Shown: positions 18,373 through 27,449 of the stretch, piece by piece
Layout of the letters: each line of letters starts with the position of its first letter
Position numbering within the stretch: position 1 is the first letter of the stretch
DNA from: Rhodocyclaceae bacterium
Lineage (GTDB): Bacteria; Pseudomonadota; Gammaproteobacteria; Burkholderiales; Usitatibacteraceae
Assembly: GCA_020247395.1 (NCBI GenBank)
Contig: JADCJC010000003.1
Span: 62,001-126,000 of the forward strand
Direction of reading: 5' to 3'
DNA length: 64,000 nucleotides
Position numbers and translations under genes: made by a program
The notes under the pieces: generated by a model
Seen by the model: the letters and a program-made list of their open reading frames with translations, nothing else
Told to the model about the DNA's origin: nothing
Database searches by the model: none

Positions 18373-18662
18373 AACCATCTACGCGGCTTTGAGAAAGCGG
18401 CCCTCGTCAACTTTTGGGAGATTTATCCTGACGCTAAAGCGTCGTTCGCAAGTTGGCACCGCATTATTTCGAAACCCCAATTTTCGGATTTCAACGATCT
18501 GCATAAGACTTTTCAGCAAGTCGATTATGTTGAAGGCAACTACGTATTGAACGCAGGCCAGCCTTGCCGATTGATCACTGCTATTCACTTCGGCACGCAG
18601 AAAGTGTTTGTTCGGCATGTGCACATGGGGAAAATGACCGAGGCAAATGGAAGAAAACATGA
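18373..18662 (+). pseudogene. Decayed HigB-like (PF09907 type) toxin gene
   Basis: A translation here keeps the HigB mRNA-interferase pattern: ALVNFWEIYPDAKASFASW, then FSDFNDLHKTFQQVDYV, NYVLNAGQPCRLITAIHF and KVFVRHV. Functional homologues read roughly FWxxxPDAxxxLxxW ... VVFNIxGNxYRLVVxI ... VYIRxxxTHxEYD. After RHV the frame departs from the family, but the next frame encodes AHGENDRGKWKKT and a stop at 18660-18662, which matches the usual HigB ending, so a frameshift lies near 18617. No start codon is found in frame between the preceding stop (18355) and the conserved part. Both defects indicate a pseudogene. No antitoxin partner is visible downstream. Confidence 0.6.
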
Positions 18663-18882
18663 ACCTTTCGCAAAGAAAAGTCATGGCGACAAATCTAGGG
18701 TAACTGGCCCGGTGTCAGCACACAATATGCAGGCTTGTCGCGCCTTAAACGTGTACCATACTTGTGCTCTTGTGGTTGGATTTCCTATCCGCTGGGAACT
18801 TGCACGACGTGATCGGACACGACCGGCGGGGCTCCCTAGTATTTCTGCTGGCCTTTTTTGTTTTTATGCCCATTGGACCACC

Positions 18883-19818
18883 GTGAAGAAGTCTCTGGAT
18901 CTGACTCGCTTCGACCTGAATCTGCTGGTTGTCATGGATGCCTTGCTAGCCGAGCGCCACGTAGGTCGTGCAGCCGAGCGGCTGCATTTGTCGCAATCGG
19001 CCACAAGTCACGCGCTTTCGAGGTTGCGCGAGGCGCTGGACGACCCACTCTTCGTTCGTCATCCCAAAGGCATCGAACCGACGCCATTGGCGGCCTCTCT
19101 GGCACAGCCGATCAACGAGGTTCTCGACGGTGTACGCCACATCGCCACGAGTCGCGCTCCGTTCGACCCTTCCCGGATGAGGCGAGAGTTCGTCGTCGGA
19201 ACCACGGACTACGGCATGCTGACGGTCTTGGCGCCTGCACTCTCAGCAGTCTGCCTAAAATCGCCCGGCAGCACCGTTCGCAGTGAGTCGACGGATCAAG
19301 CCACGGTGGTAAGGCGGCTCGATGCCGGCGAGATCGATCTCGCCATAGGCTCAGATACTTTCGTGCACGCACCGAAGCGTATCGAAGTCATCCCTCTTTT
19401 CGACGAGCGCTTCGTCGGCATCGCCCGTACGGGTCACCCGTGCTTGAAACGCCAGGGGCGGAGACAAGCCGTGACGCTCGACGCCTTCGTGGAGGCCTCG
19501 CACATCCTGGTGTCGCCAAGAGGAGATGCGCGGGGTGCCGTGGACGACGCCCTGGCGCGCGTCGGGCTTCGCCGCACGATCGCTGCCACGAGTCCGAGCT
19601 TCATCACCGTCCCGTTCGTCGTCGGCGCGAGTGATCTGCTCGCGGCGGTGGCGGAGCGTGCCGCGAGCCGCCTGGCAGACGCTGCGGGAATCGTCACGTT
19701 CGAGTTGCCATTCGAGATGCCGACGTGGACCGTGTCTCTTGGGCGTGCGGCGGGGCGCTCGGCAGAATCCGAGATCGAGTGGTTGACGGACACCATCATC
19801 GCTGCCGTGGAGCCATAG
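18883..19818 (+). CDS. LysR-family transcriptional regulator
   Basis: A 311-residue LysR-type regulator. The winged helix-turn-helix is at residues about 5-65 (FDLNLLVVMDALLAERHVGRAAERL, then SQSATSHALSRLREAL and DPLFVR), followed by the periplasmic-binding-like effector domain (VGTTDYGMLTVLAP to the C-terminus). The GTG at 18883 places the N-terminus just before the conserved DLTRFDLNLL; the open frame runs upstream into the decayed HigB-like gene but that part is not LysR. The GC-rich codon use resembles the two genes after it, suggesting they arrived together. The downstream hydrolase/porin frame is the likely target. Confidence 0.87.
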   Translation: MKKSLDLTRFDLNLLVVMDALLAERHVGRAAERLHLSQSATSHALSRLREALDDPLFVRHPKGIEPTPLAASLAQPINEVLDGVRHIATSRAPFDPSRMRREFVVGTTDYGMLTVLAPALSAVCLKSPGSTVRSESTDQATVVRRLDAGEIDLAIGSDTFVHAPKRIEVIPLFDERFVGIARTGHPCLKRQGRRQAVTLDAFVEASHILVSPRGDARGAVDDALARVGLRRTIAATSPSFITVPFVVGASDLLAAVAERAASRLADAAGIVTFELPFEMPTWTVSLGRAAGRSAESEIEWLTDTIIAAVEP

Positions 19819-19956
19819 GTCAGGCCACGCGTGCCGGGCACTCCGTGATCGATGCGGTGCATCGAGGTCCTGCACCGATGCCATTGGACTGGTGGGCGGG
19901 CCTGCCGTCAGAATGCGCACCATCTGCAACAGGAACTGATGGGGAGCACCAAGACC

Positions 19957-22044
19957 ATGCGGCCAACATTAGTAATGATCCCGTGCTTTGCAGGCGCGCC
20001 GTGGGATCTCACCCAGTTGACCCACCTCGGCGACTGGCCCATGCGCACTCTGAGACTGCCTGATGACCTCAACGACATCGACGCGGTGGCCGATTTTGTA
20101 CTTGAGAATGTTCACGACTTGGACACCTACGTTTTGGTGGGCGACTCCTACGGGGCTGTGATCTCGATCGCGCTGGCGACCCGCCAGCCCGCAGCTCTGA
20201 GGGGTCTCGTCGTTTCAGGCGGCTTCGCGAGGAACCCGATCACCTCCCCGGTGCTGAAGGCCTTGGCAGCGCTGGCACCGTATTTCCCCGGACCATTTTA
20301 CCGGTCACTGACCTTGCGTGTCCACGCAGCCAACCTGCGTTCCGCCTTCGACGCGGAGGGAGAGATTCCCTGGTCGACAAGGAAGACGCGCGAGTTCTTC
20401 TTGCATGAGACGCCCCACAAAGCCTATGTCAACCGCGTGCACTCCATCCAGCGTGCGGACTACGTCGCCCGCCTGCCGCGCATCAGCGTGCCGACCTTGA
20501 TTCTCACCCCAGAGGAAGACCGTCTGATCGGGAAGGATGCATGCCAAATCATGCTGGCGGGCATCCGTGGCGCTGAGGAAGTCGTGATGCCGCGAACCGG
20601 GCACATGTTCCGCTTCTCGCACCCAGGCGCTTACTCGCTCGAGGTGCGTCGCTTCCTCGAACGCCGTATCCTAGGTGGCGCAAGTGAAAACGCTGACCAA
20701 TTCGTCGTGGGTGTCGGTCGTCCGCAAGCGATTCAGGGTCGTTGGCCGGGGAGCGGCCCGCCGACTGCGAACCTCGATCTGACCCGCGCAGGGATCAGGA
20801 GCATTGTGGTGGGCGTCGTGGCCGCCTGCTCGGCGGAAGCGGCGCTAGCCAATAACGGGTATAACGCGCACGGATTCGGCGTCAAGGCGAGCGGCATGGG
20901 CGGCGTGGGGATCGCGCTCCCGCAGGATTCTATCGCTGCGGCGATCAACCCAGCGGGCTTGGGGTTCGTAGGCGACCGCCTTGATATTGAAGGCGAGTGG
21001 AGGAGGGCGAGCCGTGGCGCCACCATCTCGGGGTCTCCCCTTCCAATCAACGGCGATTACGATGGCAATCGCCGAAGCGATTTCTTTGTCCCTGCCATGG
21101 GTTACGTTCATACCTTGAGCCCGACGATGACGCTTGGCATTTCTCTCGTGGGCAGTGGCCTCAATACGTCATACACGACACCGATCCCGCTCTTCGGTAC
21201 CAGCAAGGCGACCAGTAACCTCACACAAGTTTTCCTTGCGCCGAGCTTCGCATATAAGGTCGCGTCCGATCACATGCTGGGCATCGCACTGAACCTCGTC
21301 CAACAGCGCTTGAAGGTAGAAGGACTGGAGAATTTCACGGGCACGGGCTCAAACCAAGCCTCACAGTCGCCAGGCAATGTGACCAATCGCGGCGAAGACA
21401 GCGCATACGGTTTGGGGGTTCGGCTCGGTTACATCGGCAGAGTCACGCCTTGGCTAATGGTCGGGGCGACCTACCAGACGAAGACTTCGTCGGGCAAGTT
21501 CGATAAGTACAGAGGCCTCATCCCGAGGCAAGGCGCGTTCGATATCCCCGCCAATTATGGCGTCGGTGTCAGCGCCAAGCCGTCGAACCGATCGACTGTC
21601 GCCCTCGACGTGGTGCGCATCAGGTACTCCGGTATCCCGACACTCGCCAACCCGCTGTCGCGACTTACGATCGACGGCCAGCCGTTGGGCAGTGACAACG
21701 GGGCCGGCTTCGGCTGGCGGGACGTAACCGCCTACAAGCTCGGCATCGATTACGCGGTGATGCCGCAATGGACGCTGCGAGCCGGTTACAACTACGGCAA
21801 ACAGCCGATCACGCCAGGCGAAACCTTCTTCAACATGCTCGCCCCTGTGACGACGGAACGCCACTACACGCTGGGGACAACCTGGATCCCGAACCACACG
21901 TGGGAGCTGAGTTTCTTTTACATGTACGCGCCGGAGGGCAGGGTTATGGGAAGGAACTCGATCCCGATGGCATTCGGTGGCGGCGAGGCAGACATCCGGT
22001 TGAGGCAACAGGCTATTGGTGTGGCTTTCGGCTGGAAATTTTGA
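19957..22044 (+). CDS. Alpha/beta hydrolase joined in frame to an OmpP1/FadL-type outer-membrane protein
   Basis: One uninterrupted frame of 695 codons encodes two proteins that are normally separate. Residues 1 to about 250 are an alpha/beta hydrolase: nucleophile elbow GDSYG (Ser64), acid region LTPEEDRLIG and His216 in RTGHMF. Residues about 277-298 look like a signal peptide (RAGIRSIVVGVVAAC, cut after AALA). From about 299 the frame is a FadL-family beta-barrel start (NNGYNAHGFGVKASGMGG, AAINPAGLGF) that ends with phenylalanine (VAFGWKF), as barrels do. A signal peptide after a soluble domain would not normally be used, so either the barrel is started from an internal GTG (20707, 20806) or a stop was lost. 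ATG 19957 has GGGGAG upstream; ATG 19939 is an alternative. Confidence 0.75.
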   Translation: MRPTLVMIPCFAGAPWDLTQLTHLGDWPMRTLRLPDDLNDIDAVADFVLENVHDLDTYVLVGDSYGAVISIALATRQPAALRGLVVSGGFARNPITSPVLKALAALAPYFPGPFYRSLTLRVHAANLRSAFDAEGEIPWSTRKTREFFLHETPHKAYVNRVHSIQRADYVARLPRISVPTLILTPEEDRLIGKDACQIMLAGIRGAEEVVMPRTGHMFRFSHPGAYSLEVRRFLERRILGGASENADQFVVGVGRPQAIQGRWPGSGPPTANLDLTRAGIRSIVVGVVAACSAEAALANNGYNAHGFGVKASGMGGVGIALPQDSIAAAINPAGLGFVGDRLDIEGEWRRASRGATISGSPLPINGDYDGNRRSDFFVPAMGYVHTLSPTMTLGISLVGSGLNTSYTTPIPLFGTSKATSNLTQVFLAPSFAYKVASDHMLGIALNLVQQRLKVEGLENFTGTGSNQASQSPGNVTNRGEDSAYGLGVRLGYIGRVTPWLMVGATYQTKTSSGKFDKYRGLIPRQGAFDIPANYGVGVSAKPSNRSTVALDVVRIRYSGIPTLANPLSRLTIDGQPLGSDNGAGFGWRDVTAYKLGIDYAVMPQWTLRAGYNYGKQPITPGETFFNMLAPVTTERHYTLGTTWIPNHTWELSFFYMYAPEGRVMGRNSIPMAFGGGEADIRLRQQAIGVAFGWKF

Positions 22045-22056
22045 GAGGAGGGAAAA

Positions 22057-22659
22057 ATGCGCGTGGGCACGGAAAGGGAATCAACGGGAGAGGACAATGT
22101 GGTGGTCGGGCGCCCGCTGGCCGAGGCCACGTCATTCGGGGCTAGTGACCTGCCGCGACAGGATGTCATCGCGAGCCGGCGGATGAGGCATGCTGCATGG
22201 ACAATGCTCTTCGCGGTCGTGGGCGTTGCAAACGCCACACCGAGACCCGAACCCGTCTGCGGCAGGTGGCTAACCGAGGATAAGCGTGGCGTGATTCATG
22301 TCTACCTCGAAGGCGACGGCAAATTGGCGGGGCGCCTCGTCGGTGGCCCCGCACCCAACGAAAACGATGTCAAGAATCCCGACCCCGCGCTGCGCGGACG
22401 CGCGCTTCTGGGCATCAAGCTGATGCAAGGCTTCGTGCGCAACGAAGACGGGGTATGGAGGGAAGGTTCGATCTACGATGGGGAAGAGGGCAAGACCTAC
22501 AAGGCCACCGTGCGCCTCGGGGATCGGGACCCCAATCGCCTGCTGATGCGCGGCTACGTAGGAGTACCGCTGTTTGGCCGCACAGCCGAATGGACGCGTG
22601 AGGCCTTCCCCTCAAGCGATGCGTGCATCGACCCGCAGCCGCTTCGAGGTAACCGGTGA
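22057..22659 (+). CDS. DUF2147 domain-containing exported protein
   Basis: The C-terminal 135 residues match DUF2147: VCGRWLTEDKRGVIHVYLEGDGKLAGRLVG, RGRALLGIKLMQGF and YKATVRLGDRDPNRLLMRGYVGVPLFGRTAEW. This is a small beta-barrel domain of unknown function in exported proteins. A strong GAGGAGGG site precedes ATG 22057, 12 bases after the hydrolase/porin stop, but the signal peptide (MRHAAWTMLFAVVGVANA) begins only at ATG 22183, so the first 42 residues are odd. Either the later ATG is used or the leader is real. In other genomes DUF2147 proteins also sit near FadL-type porins. Confidence 0.78.
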   Translation: MRVGTERESTGEDNVVVGRPLAEATSFGASDLPRQDVIASRRMRHAAWTMLFAVVGVANATPRPEPVCGRWLTEDKRGVIHVYLEGDGKLAGRLVGGPAPNENDVKNPDPALRGRALLGIKLMQGFVRNEDGVWREGSIYDGEEGKTYKATVRLGDRDPNRLLMRGYVGVPLFGRTAEWTREAFPSSDACIDPQPLRGNR

Positions 22660-22708
22660 AGATCGTCGCACCGCAAAAAGTTTGCCGGACGCCGGCCCGA
22701 TGATGTAG

Positions 22709-22885
22709 ACGCCGCTGGCGATTGCGTCGCTCTTCTAGCACGCGGACTGGTTTCGTGTCGACTTTAATCTCGCGTTCGACCGTGCGGACGCTGTAGGCAA
22801 GCGCGCCGGCTATCTTGTCATTGGTTAGCCCAAGCCGGAAGTCGTGCTCAATCTGGTAAGGTAGCGCATAAGTGAGGGGCGGCAT
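22709..22885 (-). pseudogene. IS30-family transposase N-terminal remnant
   Basis: From ATG 22885, with AAGGAG 8 bases upstream, the frame encodes a helix-turn-helix of the IS30 type (LTYALPYQIEHDFRLGLTND, then KIAGALAYSVRTVEREIK). IS30 transposases start with the same LTxxxRYQIExxxxxGxxxxxIAxxLxxSxxTVxRE pattern. The similarity fades after about 60 residues and no DDE catalytic domain follows, so only the 5' part remains. It marks the right border of the accessory stretch that starts near 18.3 kb. The rest of 22660-23033 shows nothing else. Confidence 0.55.
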
Positions 22886-23033
22886 CCAAGGTTCTCCTTT
22901 AGTCTCGATAACCAAAAGGTAGCGCAATGCTCGTTTCTCACCCCTTTGCATACGGCCAGAGTGCCGACAAGTCGAACGCGAATTTTCACTATTGCCTGAA
23001 AATACCCGTATTTTCTGGACTTTTGCTATTTAT

Positions 23034-23957
23034 CTACTTTCCACGCAGGTTCTTGTTGAAGAACGCGATGGTGCGATCCCACGCCAGCTTTGCTGCGGCA
23101 GCGTCGTAACGTGGCGTCGTGTCGTTGTTAAAGCCGTGCTGGGTGTTCGGGTAGATAAACGCCTCGTATTTCACCCCCGCCGCTTTCAGCGCGGTTTCGT
23201 ACGCGGGCCAACCGGCGTTGATGCGTTCGTCGTTGCTGGCGTAGTGAATCAGCAGCGGAGATTTAATCTTTGGCACGTCTTCGGTTTTTGCCGCGCTGCC
23301 GTAGAAAGGTACGCACGCCGCAAGGTCGGGGAGCTGTGTGGCGAGATAGTTGGCCATGCTGCCACCATAACAGAAACCGACCACACCGATCTTGCCGCCC
23401 ACGTCTTTCATCGTCTGCATAAACCCATAGGCCGCAACAAAATCGGCGCGCGCTTTGGTTTGATCTAGCTTGGCAAACGCCTCGCGGGCCTTGTCTTCAT
23501 CCCCCGGATATCCGCCCAGCGGGGTCAACGCATCGGGTGCGAATGCGATGAACTTATCGATAGCGAGACGACGCGCGATATCTTCAATGTGTGGGTTCAG
23601 CCCACGATTCTCGTGCACCACCAACACCGCCGGTAACGTTGCGGATACCCTGGCCGGCATCGCCAGATAACCTTTTACCTTGCCCGATCCGTCGACAGAG
23701 GCATACTCGACGTACTTGGCGAAGATGCGCGGGTCGTCGCTCCTGATCTGCTGGGCAGATACAAAGTTGGGGTTCAACATTTCCAACAGCATGGTGGCTG
23801 AGACACCGCCGACGGCGTACTTGGTTGCGCCGGCCAGAAAGCCTCGTCGGCTGATCGCGCCGTGGACATATTGGTCGAACAGCTTCAGCACCTCGGGGTG
23901 AAAGTCGGCGGCGGTTTTGCGTGTCGGCGTGTTTAGCGGTAGTTGATCACCGGGCAT
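23034..23957 (-). CDS. Dienelactone hydrolase-family protein, Tat-exported
   Basis: A 307-residue alpha/beta hydrolase of the dienelactone hydrolase family. The N-terminus carries a twin-arginine signal (SRRGFLAGATKYAVGG, about residues 35-60). The catalytic triad is Cys in GFCYGGSMA, Asp in YASNDERI and His in NTQHGFNND. The family opens lactone rings or acts as general carboxyl-esterases; the true substrate is unknown. ATG 23957 has AAGGAG upstream; the frame extends to 24086 without a better start. No partner genes are obvious, being divergent from the small gene at 24239. Confidence 0.88.
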   Translation of the reverse strand: MPGDQLPLNTPTRKTAADFHPEVLKLFDQYVHGAISRRGFLAGATKYAVGGVSATMLLEMLNPNFVSAQQIRSDDPRIFAKYVEYASVDGSGKVKGYLAMPARVSATLPAVLVVHENRGLNPHIEDIARRLAIDKFIAFAPDALTPLGGYPGDEDKAREAFAKLDQTKARADFVAAYGFMQTMKDVGGKIGVVGFCYGGSMANYLATQLPDLAACVPFYGSAAKTEDVPKIKSPLLIHYASNDERINAGWPAYETALKAAGVKYEAFIYPNTQHGFNNDTTPRYDAAAAKLAWDRTIAFFNKNLRGK

Positions 23958-24238
23958 GGTGGCTCCTTCGGCGGTTTGGTTGGGTTGGCGAACATACAAT
24001 CGGTAGCGTCCGTTCCTTGGAGTTTCCGACAATGCCCTCAGGGTAGCAAGGCACCACCGATTACACGGCCCAATATCCGGTTGCACTCAGCGATCAAATC
24101 GGCTGGGGGGCTTAATGCGCATAAATCCCCGGCATTTTCATTGCTTTTCCCCCGAATGAAAATTCGATTCCTGCACGATAGTCAGTTGTCACCAATCTAT
24201 TGACGAGTTTGCCTACTAAGATCGCCCCGGAGACCAAC

Positions 24239-24580
24239 ATGCCCCAGCCAAGCCGCCTTACGACCCCGCCCGCCGCACGCCGCCTACCCCACCAATCTTC
24301 AAGGCTTTCTTGTATCGAAGCTAGCAGCCGCTTTTTGACTGCACTCCAAGATTCATTCGAAACGGCGCGAGACCAATTCGATGCCGAAGCGCTAAACATT
24401 CCGGAATGGCGACAGGCTGCTGATGCCCTAGAGCACGCTTATCACGCATGTGTCGCAAAGGCCAGGGGTGACGACATTGAATCCTTGTGCCGCGAAGCGC
24501 AGCGCCGTGTAGAAATGGCGGTACAAATGTCGATGATCTCTACGTATTATGACGGTCGGCTGGAGCAGACTTACGCTTAA
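24239..24580 (+). CDS. Hypothetical protein
   Basis: A predicted soluble protein of 113 residues starting at ATG 24239 with GGAG 6 bases upstream. The N-terminal 25 residues are proline/arginine-rich and probably disordered. The rest is predicted helical (FLTALQDSFETARDQFDAEAL, ADALEHAYHACVAKARGDD, CREAQRRVEMAVQM). It has no recognised family. It ends about 105 bases before the molybdenum hydroxylase genes. Confidence 0.5.
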   Translation: MPQPSRLTTPPAARRLPHQSSRLSCIEASSRFLTALQDSFETARDQFDAEALNIPEWRQAADALEHAYHACVAKARGDDIESLCREAQRRVEMAVQMSMISTYYDGRLEQTYA

Positions 24581-24685
24581 CGCCGCACACATTGGTTTTT
24601 GCTTCGAGCCACTCGCGAACTACCAACTCTTTCCAATTTCGCTGATAAGTTCTTAATTGGTGCTCCACGATTGAGGAGCGTCGGC

Positions 24686-25240
24686 ATGGCGAAACTAAAT
24701 GTAAACGGTAAAGTACGCGATTACCAAGCGGATGCGGATACCCCGCTGCTTTGGGTGATACGTGAACAACTCGGCCTGACCGGCACCAAGTACGGCTGTG
24801 GTATCGCGCAGTGCGGCTCGTGTACGGTACATATCGACGGCGTAGCCGTACGTTCGTGCGTGATGCCCGCTGCGGCTGTCAACGCCACACAAAAAGTCAC
24901 CACCGTCGAGGGTCTATCGAGGGACGGTACGCACCCGATTCAAAAGGCCTGGGTGGCGCTCGATGTACCGCAGTGCGGTTTCTGCCAATCAGGCATGATC
25001 ATGGCCGCTGCTGCGCTGGTGAAAGCCAAGCCGAACCCCACGGATAAAGACATCGATGACGCAATGACCAACATTTGCCGCTGCGGCACCTACAACCGGG
25101 TACGCGCCGGTATCAAGCTAGCGGTTCAAGAAATGGCGCGCGCAAAGGCCGGCAAGGGCACCGAAAAGGCAAGCAAGAAAGTCGCCAACGCGCTCAACAT
25201 CGAACACACTGAAGGTCAAATGTCGCGGGGTGAAGCATGA
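24686..25240 (+). CDS. iorA: 2Fe-2S subunit of a molybdenum hydroxylase (IorA type)
   Basis: Small iron-sulfur subunit (184 residues) of a two-subunit xanthine-oxidase-family enzyme. The plant-type cluster is bound by CGIAQCGSC followed by SCVMP; the second, C-terminal cluster by CGFCQSGMI and CRCGTYNR. These motifs define IorA/AldD-type subunits. ATG 24686 is preceded by GAGGAG. The stop overlaps the start of the large subunit (ATGA), so both are made together. The C-terminal 30 residues are lysine/alanine-rich, longer than usual. Electrons normally pass from molybdenum through both clusters to an external acceptor such as a cytochrome. Confidence 0.9.
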   Translation: MAKLNVNGKVRDYQADADTPLLWVIREQLGLTGTKYGCGIAQCGSCTVHIDGVAVRSCVMPAAAVNATQKVTTVEGLSRDGTHPIQKAWVALDVPQCGFCQSGMIMAAAALVKAKPNPTDKDIDDAMTNICRCGTYNRVRAGIKLAVQEMARAKAGKGTEKASKKVANALNIEHTEGQMSRGEA

Positions 25241-27447
25241 GCGCCGTCAAGAAGGACGGTCAGCACGTGAATACGGGCCGCCGCCGTTTTGTCAAAGGTG
25301 CTGCCTCATCCGCCGGCAGTTTGGTGGTCGGTTTCCATGTGCCGTTTCTGAAAAACGCCGATGCACAAACGCCCTCATCCGCTTCAACTGCGATTCCGGA
25401 AATCAACGCTTGGGTGGTAATCAAGCCGGATGACACCGTGGTGGTGCGCATCGCCCGTTCCGAGATGGGACAGGGCACACTGACCGGTCTCGCGCAATTG
25501 GTTGCTGAAGAGCTCGGGTGTGACTGGGCGAAGGTCACCACCGAGTATCCGACACCGGGCCAAAACCTCGCGCGTAATCGCGCTTGGGGCGACTTCGGCA
25601 CCGGCGGCAGCCGCGGTATCAGGCAGTCACAAGATTACGTTCGCAAGGGTGGTGCCATCGCCCGGATCATGCTCGTGCAAGCCGCGGCAGATGAATGGAA
25701 GGTGCCAGCGGTCGAGTGTACAGTCGCCAAAAGCGTCATTTCGCACCTACCGTCGAAGCGCCAAACTACCTTTGGCAAGGTCTCGGCCGCCGCCGCAAGA
25801 CTGACGCCGCCCAAAGACGTCACGCTAAAAGACCCAAAAAATTGGACGCTGGTCGGCAAACGCATGGCGCGCCTCGATACGGTCGAAAAGACCAATGGCA
25901 AACAAATCTTTGGCATGGATTTGAAATTGCCAGGCATGCTGAACGCAGCCATCAAAGCCTGCCCGGTGTTCGGCGGTAAGTTAAAAAGCGTCGACGATAG
26001 CGCGACCATGAAAGTCGCGGGTATCAAGAAAATTGTGCGGGTTGGTGACGATGCGGTTGCGGTGGTCGCGGATACGTGGTGGCATGCGAAGAAGGGCTTG
26101 GATGCGCTCAAGATTGAATGGGACGACGGCCCCAACGCCAAGGCTTCCAGTGCCGCCTTTGCAGAGGTGGTGAAGGCCGGTCTGAGCGCAAAAGACGCTG
26201 CCGTCGGCAACAAGAAGGGTGACGCGCTGGCTGCGATTGCCACTTCCGCGCGAACTATCGAAGCGGTGTATTCGTATCCACATCAAAACCACGCGTGTAT
26301 GGAAACCATGAACGCGACGGCGGTCTGGACAGCCGAGAAGTGTGAAGTTTGGACGCCGACACAAAACGGTGAAGGTGCTCTTGCGGCAACATCAGAAGCG
26401 GCCGGTCTGCCAAACTCCCAATGCGAGGTCTACAAACTGCATCTCGGTGGCGGCTTTGGGCGGCGCGGCGCGGTACATGACTGGGTGCGGCAAGTGGTGC
26501 TCATTGCCAAACAGATGCCCGGCACACCGATCAAACTGATCTGGTCACGCGAAGAAGATATGGTGCAGGGCAGGTATCACCCGCTGACACACTGCAAGAT
26601 GGTGGCAGGGCTCGATGACAAGGGTGATATCACCGGTCTGCATATGCGCATTTCCGGCCAGTCGATCTTAGCGTCACTTCGGCCGGAAGCAATTCGCAAC
26701 GGTATGGATCCGGTGGTCTTTCAGGGTCTCAATGAAGGCGGAGGGGAGGCCATGATCGGTTATGCTTTTCCGAACCTGCTGATCGATCACGCCATGCGTA
26801 ACCCGCATGTGCCACCAGGATTTTGGCGGGGCGTGAATCTGAACCAAAACGTGATCTACCTTGAGTGTTTCATCGACGAAATTGCGGCGGCGACAAACCA
26901 AGATCCCCTCGCATTGCGCCGCAAACTGATGACCAAACACCCGAAACATCAAGCCGTACTTGACGCTGTGGCGAAACATGTCGGCTGGGAACAACCCGCA
27001 GCGGCCGGGGTATTCCGCGGATTGGCGCAGACACATGGCTTTGGCAGTTACGTGGCGGCCTGTGCGGAAGTCTCGGTTAGCAAAGACGGGGCGCTGAAAA
27101 TCCATCGCATCGTTGCCGCAACCGATTGCGGCTATGCCGTCAATCCACAGCAAATCGAAGCCCAGGTCGAAGGCTCGTTTGTCTACGGCCTCGGCGCGGC
27201 GCTGTATCAAGAGTGCACCGTGAAAGACGGTCGGATTGTCGAAACCAATTTCCACGAGTATCCATCGTTAAAACTCGCCGACATGCCGAAGGTTGAAACG
27301 TTGATCGTCGCCTCAGGGGGTTTCTGGGGCGGTGTGGGTGAACCAACTATCGCGGTGGCGGCACCGGCGGTATTGAACGCCATCTTTGCCGCAACCGGCA
27401 AACGTATTCGCGATTTGCCGTTGAAGAACCATAGCCTGAAGGCGTAG
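25237..27447 (+). CDS. iorB: Molybdopterin-binding subunit of a molybdenum hydroxylase (IorB type)
   Basis: Large catalytic subunit of 736 residues. A twin-arginine signal (TGRRRFVKGAASSAGS, residues 13-28) shows export to the periplasm with the small subunit as passenger. Cofactor motifs are GQGTLTGLAQLVAEELG near residue 80, GGGFGRRG at 404-411 and the catalytic glutamate at 702 in GVGEPTIAV. The type, named after isoquinoline 1-oxidoreductase, includes aldehyde and N-heterocycle dehydrogenases, so the substrate is open. The c-type cytochrome SoxX lies directly after it. Confidence 0.9.
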   Translation: MSAVKKDGQHVNTGRRRFVKGAASSAGSLVVGFHVPFLKNADAQTPSSASTAIPEINAWVVIKPDDTVVVRIARSEMGQGTLTGLAQLVAEELGCDWAKVTTEYPTPGQNLARNRAWGDFGTGGSRGIRQSQDYVRKGGAIARIMLVQAAADEWKVPAVECTVAKSVISHLPSKRQTTFGKVSAAAARLTPPKDVTLKDPKNWTLVGKRMARLDTVEKTNGKQIFGMDLKLPGMLNAAIKACPVFGGKLKSVDDSATMKVAGIKKIVRVGDDAVAVVADTWWHAKKGLDALKIEWDDGPNAKASSAAFAEVVKAGLSAKDAAVGNKKGDALAAIATSARTIEAVYSYPHQNHACMETMNATAVWTAEKCEVWTPTQNGEGALAATSEAAGLPNSQCEVYKLHLGGGFGRRGAVHDWVRQVVLIAKQMPGTPIKLIWSREEDMVQGRYHPLTHCKMVAGLDDKGDITGLHMRISGQSILASLRPEAIRNGMDPVVFQGLNEGGGEAMIGYAFPNLLIDHAMRNPHVPPGFWRGVNLNQNVIYLECFIDEIAAATNQDPLALRRKLMTKHPKHQAVLDAVAKHVGWEQPAAAGVFRGLAQTHGFGSYVAACAEVSVSKDGALKIHRIVAATDCGYAVNPQQIEAQVEGSFVYGLGAALYQECTVKDGRIVETNFHEYPSLKLADMPKVETLIVASGGFWGGVGEPTIAVAAPAVLNAIFAATGKRIRDLPLKNHSLKA

Positions 27448-27449
27448 GA

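Noticed and set aside
18379-18684. 101-residue minus-strand frame
   Set aside because: The plus strand of the same stretch shows the HigB pattern, which explains the sequence better.
24112-24399. Minus-strand frame overlapping the hypothetical gene at 24239
   Set aside because: The plus-strand frame has a good ribosome site and balanced composition; the minus frame has neither.
25635-26243. 200-residue minus-strand frame opposite iorB
   Set aside because: iorB motifs on the plus strand are unbroken, and the reverse frame is low-complexity.
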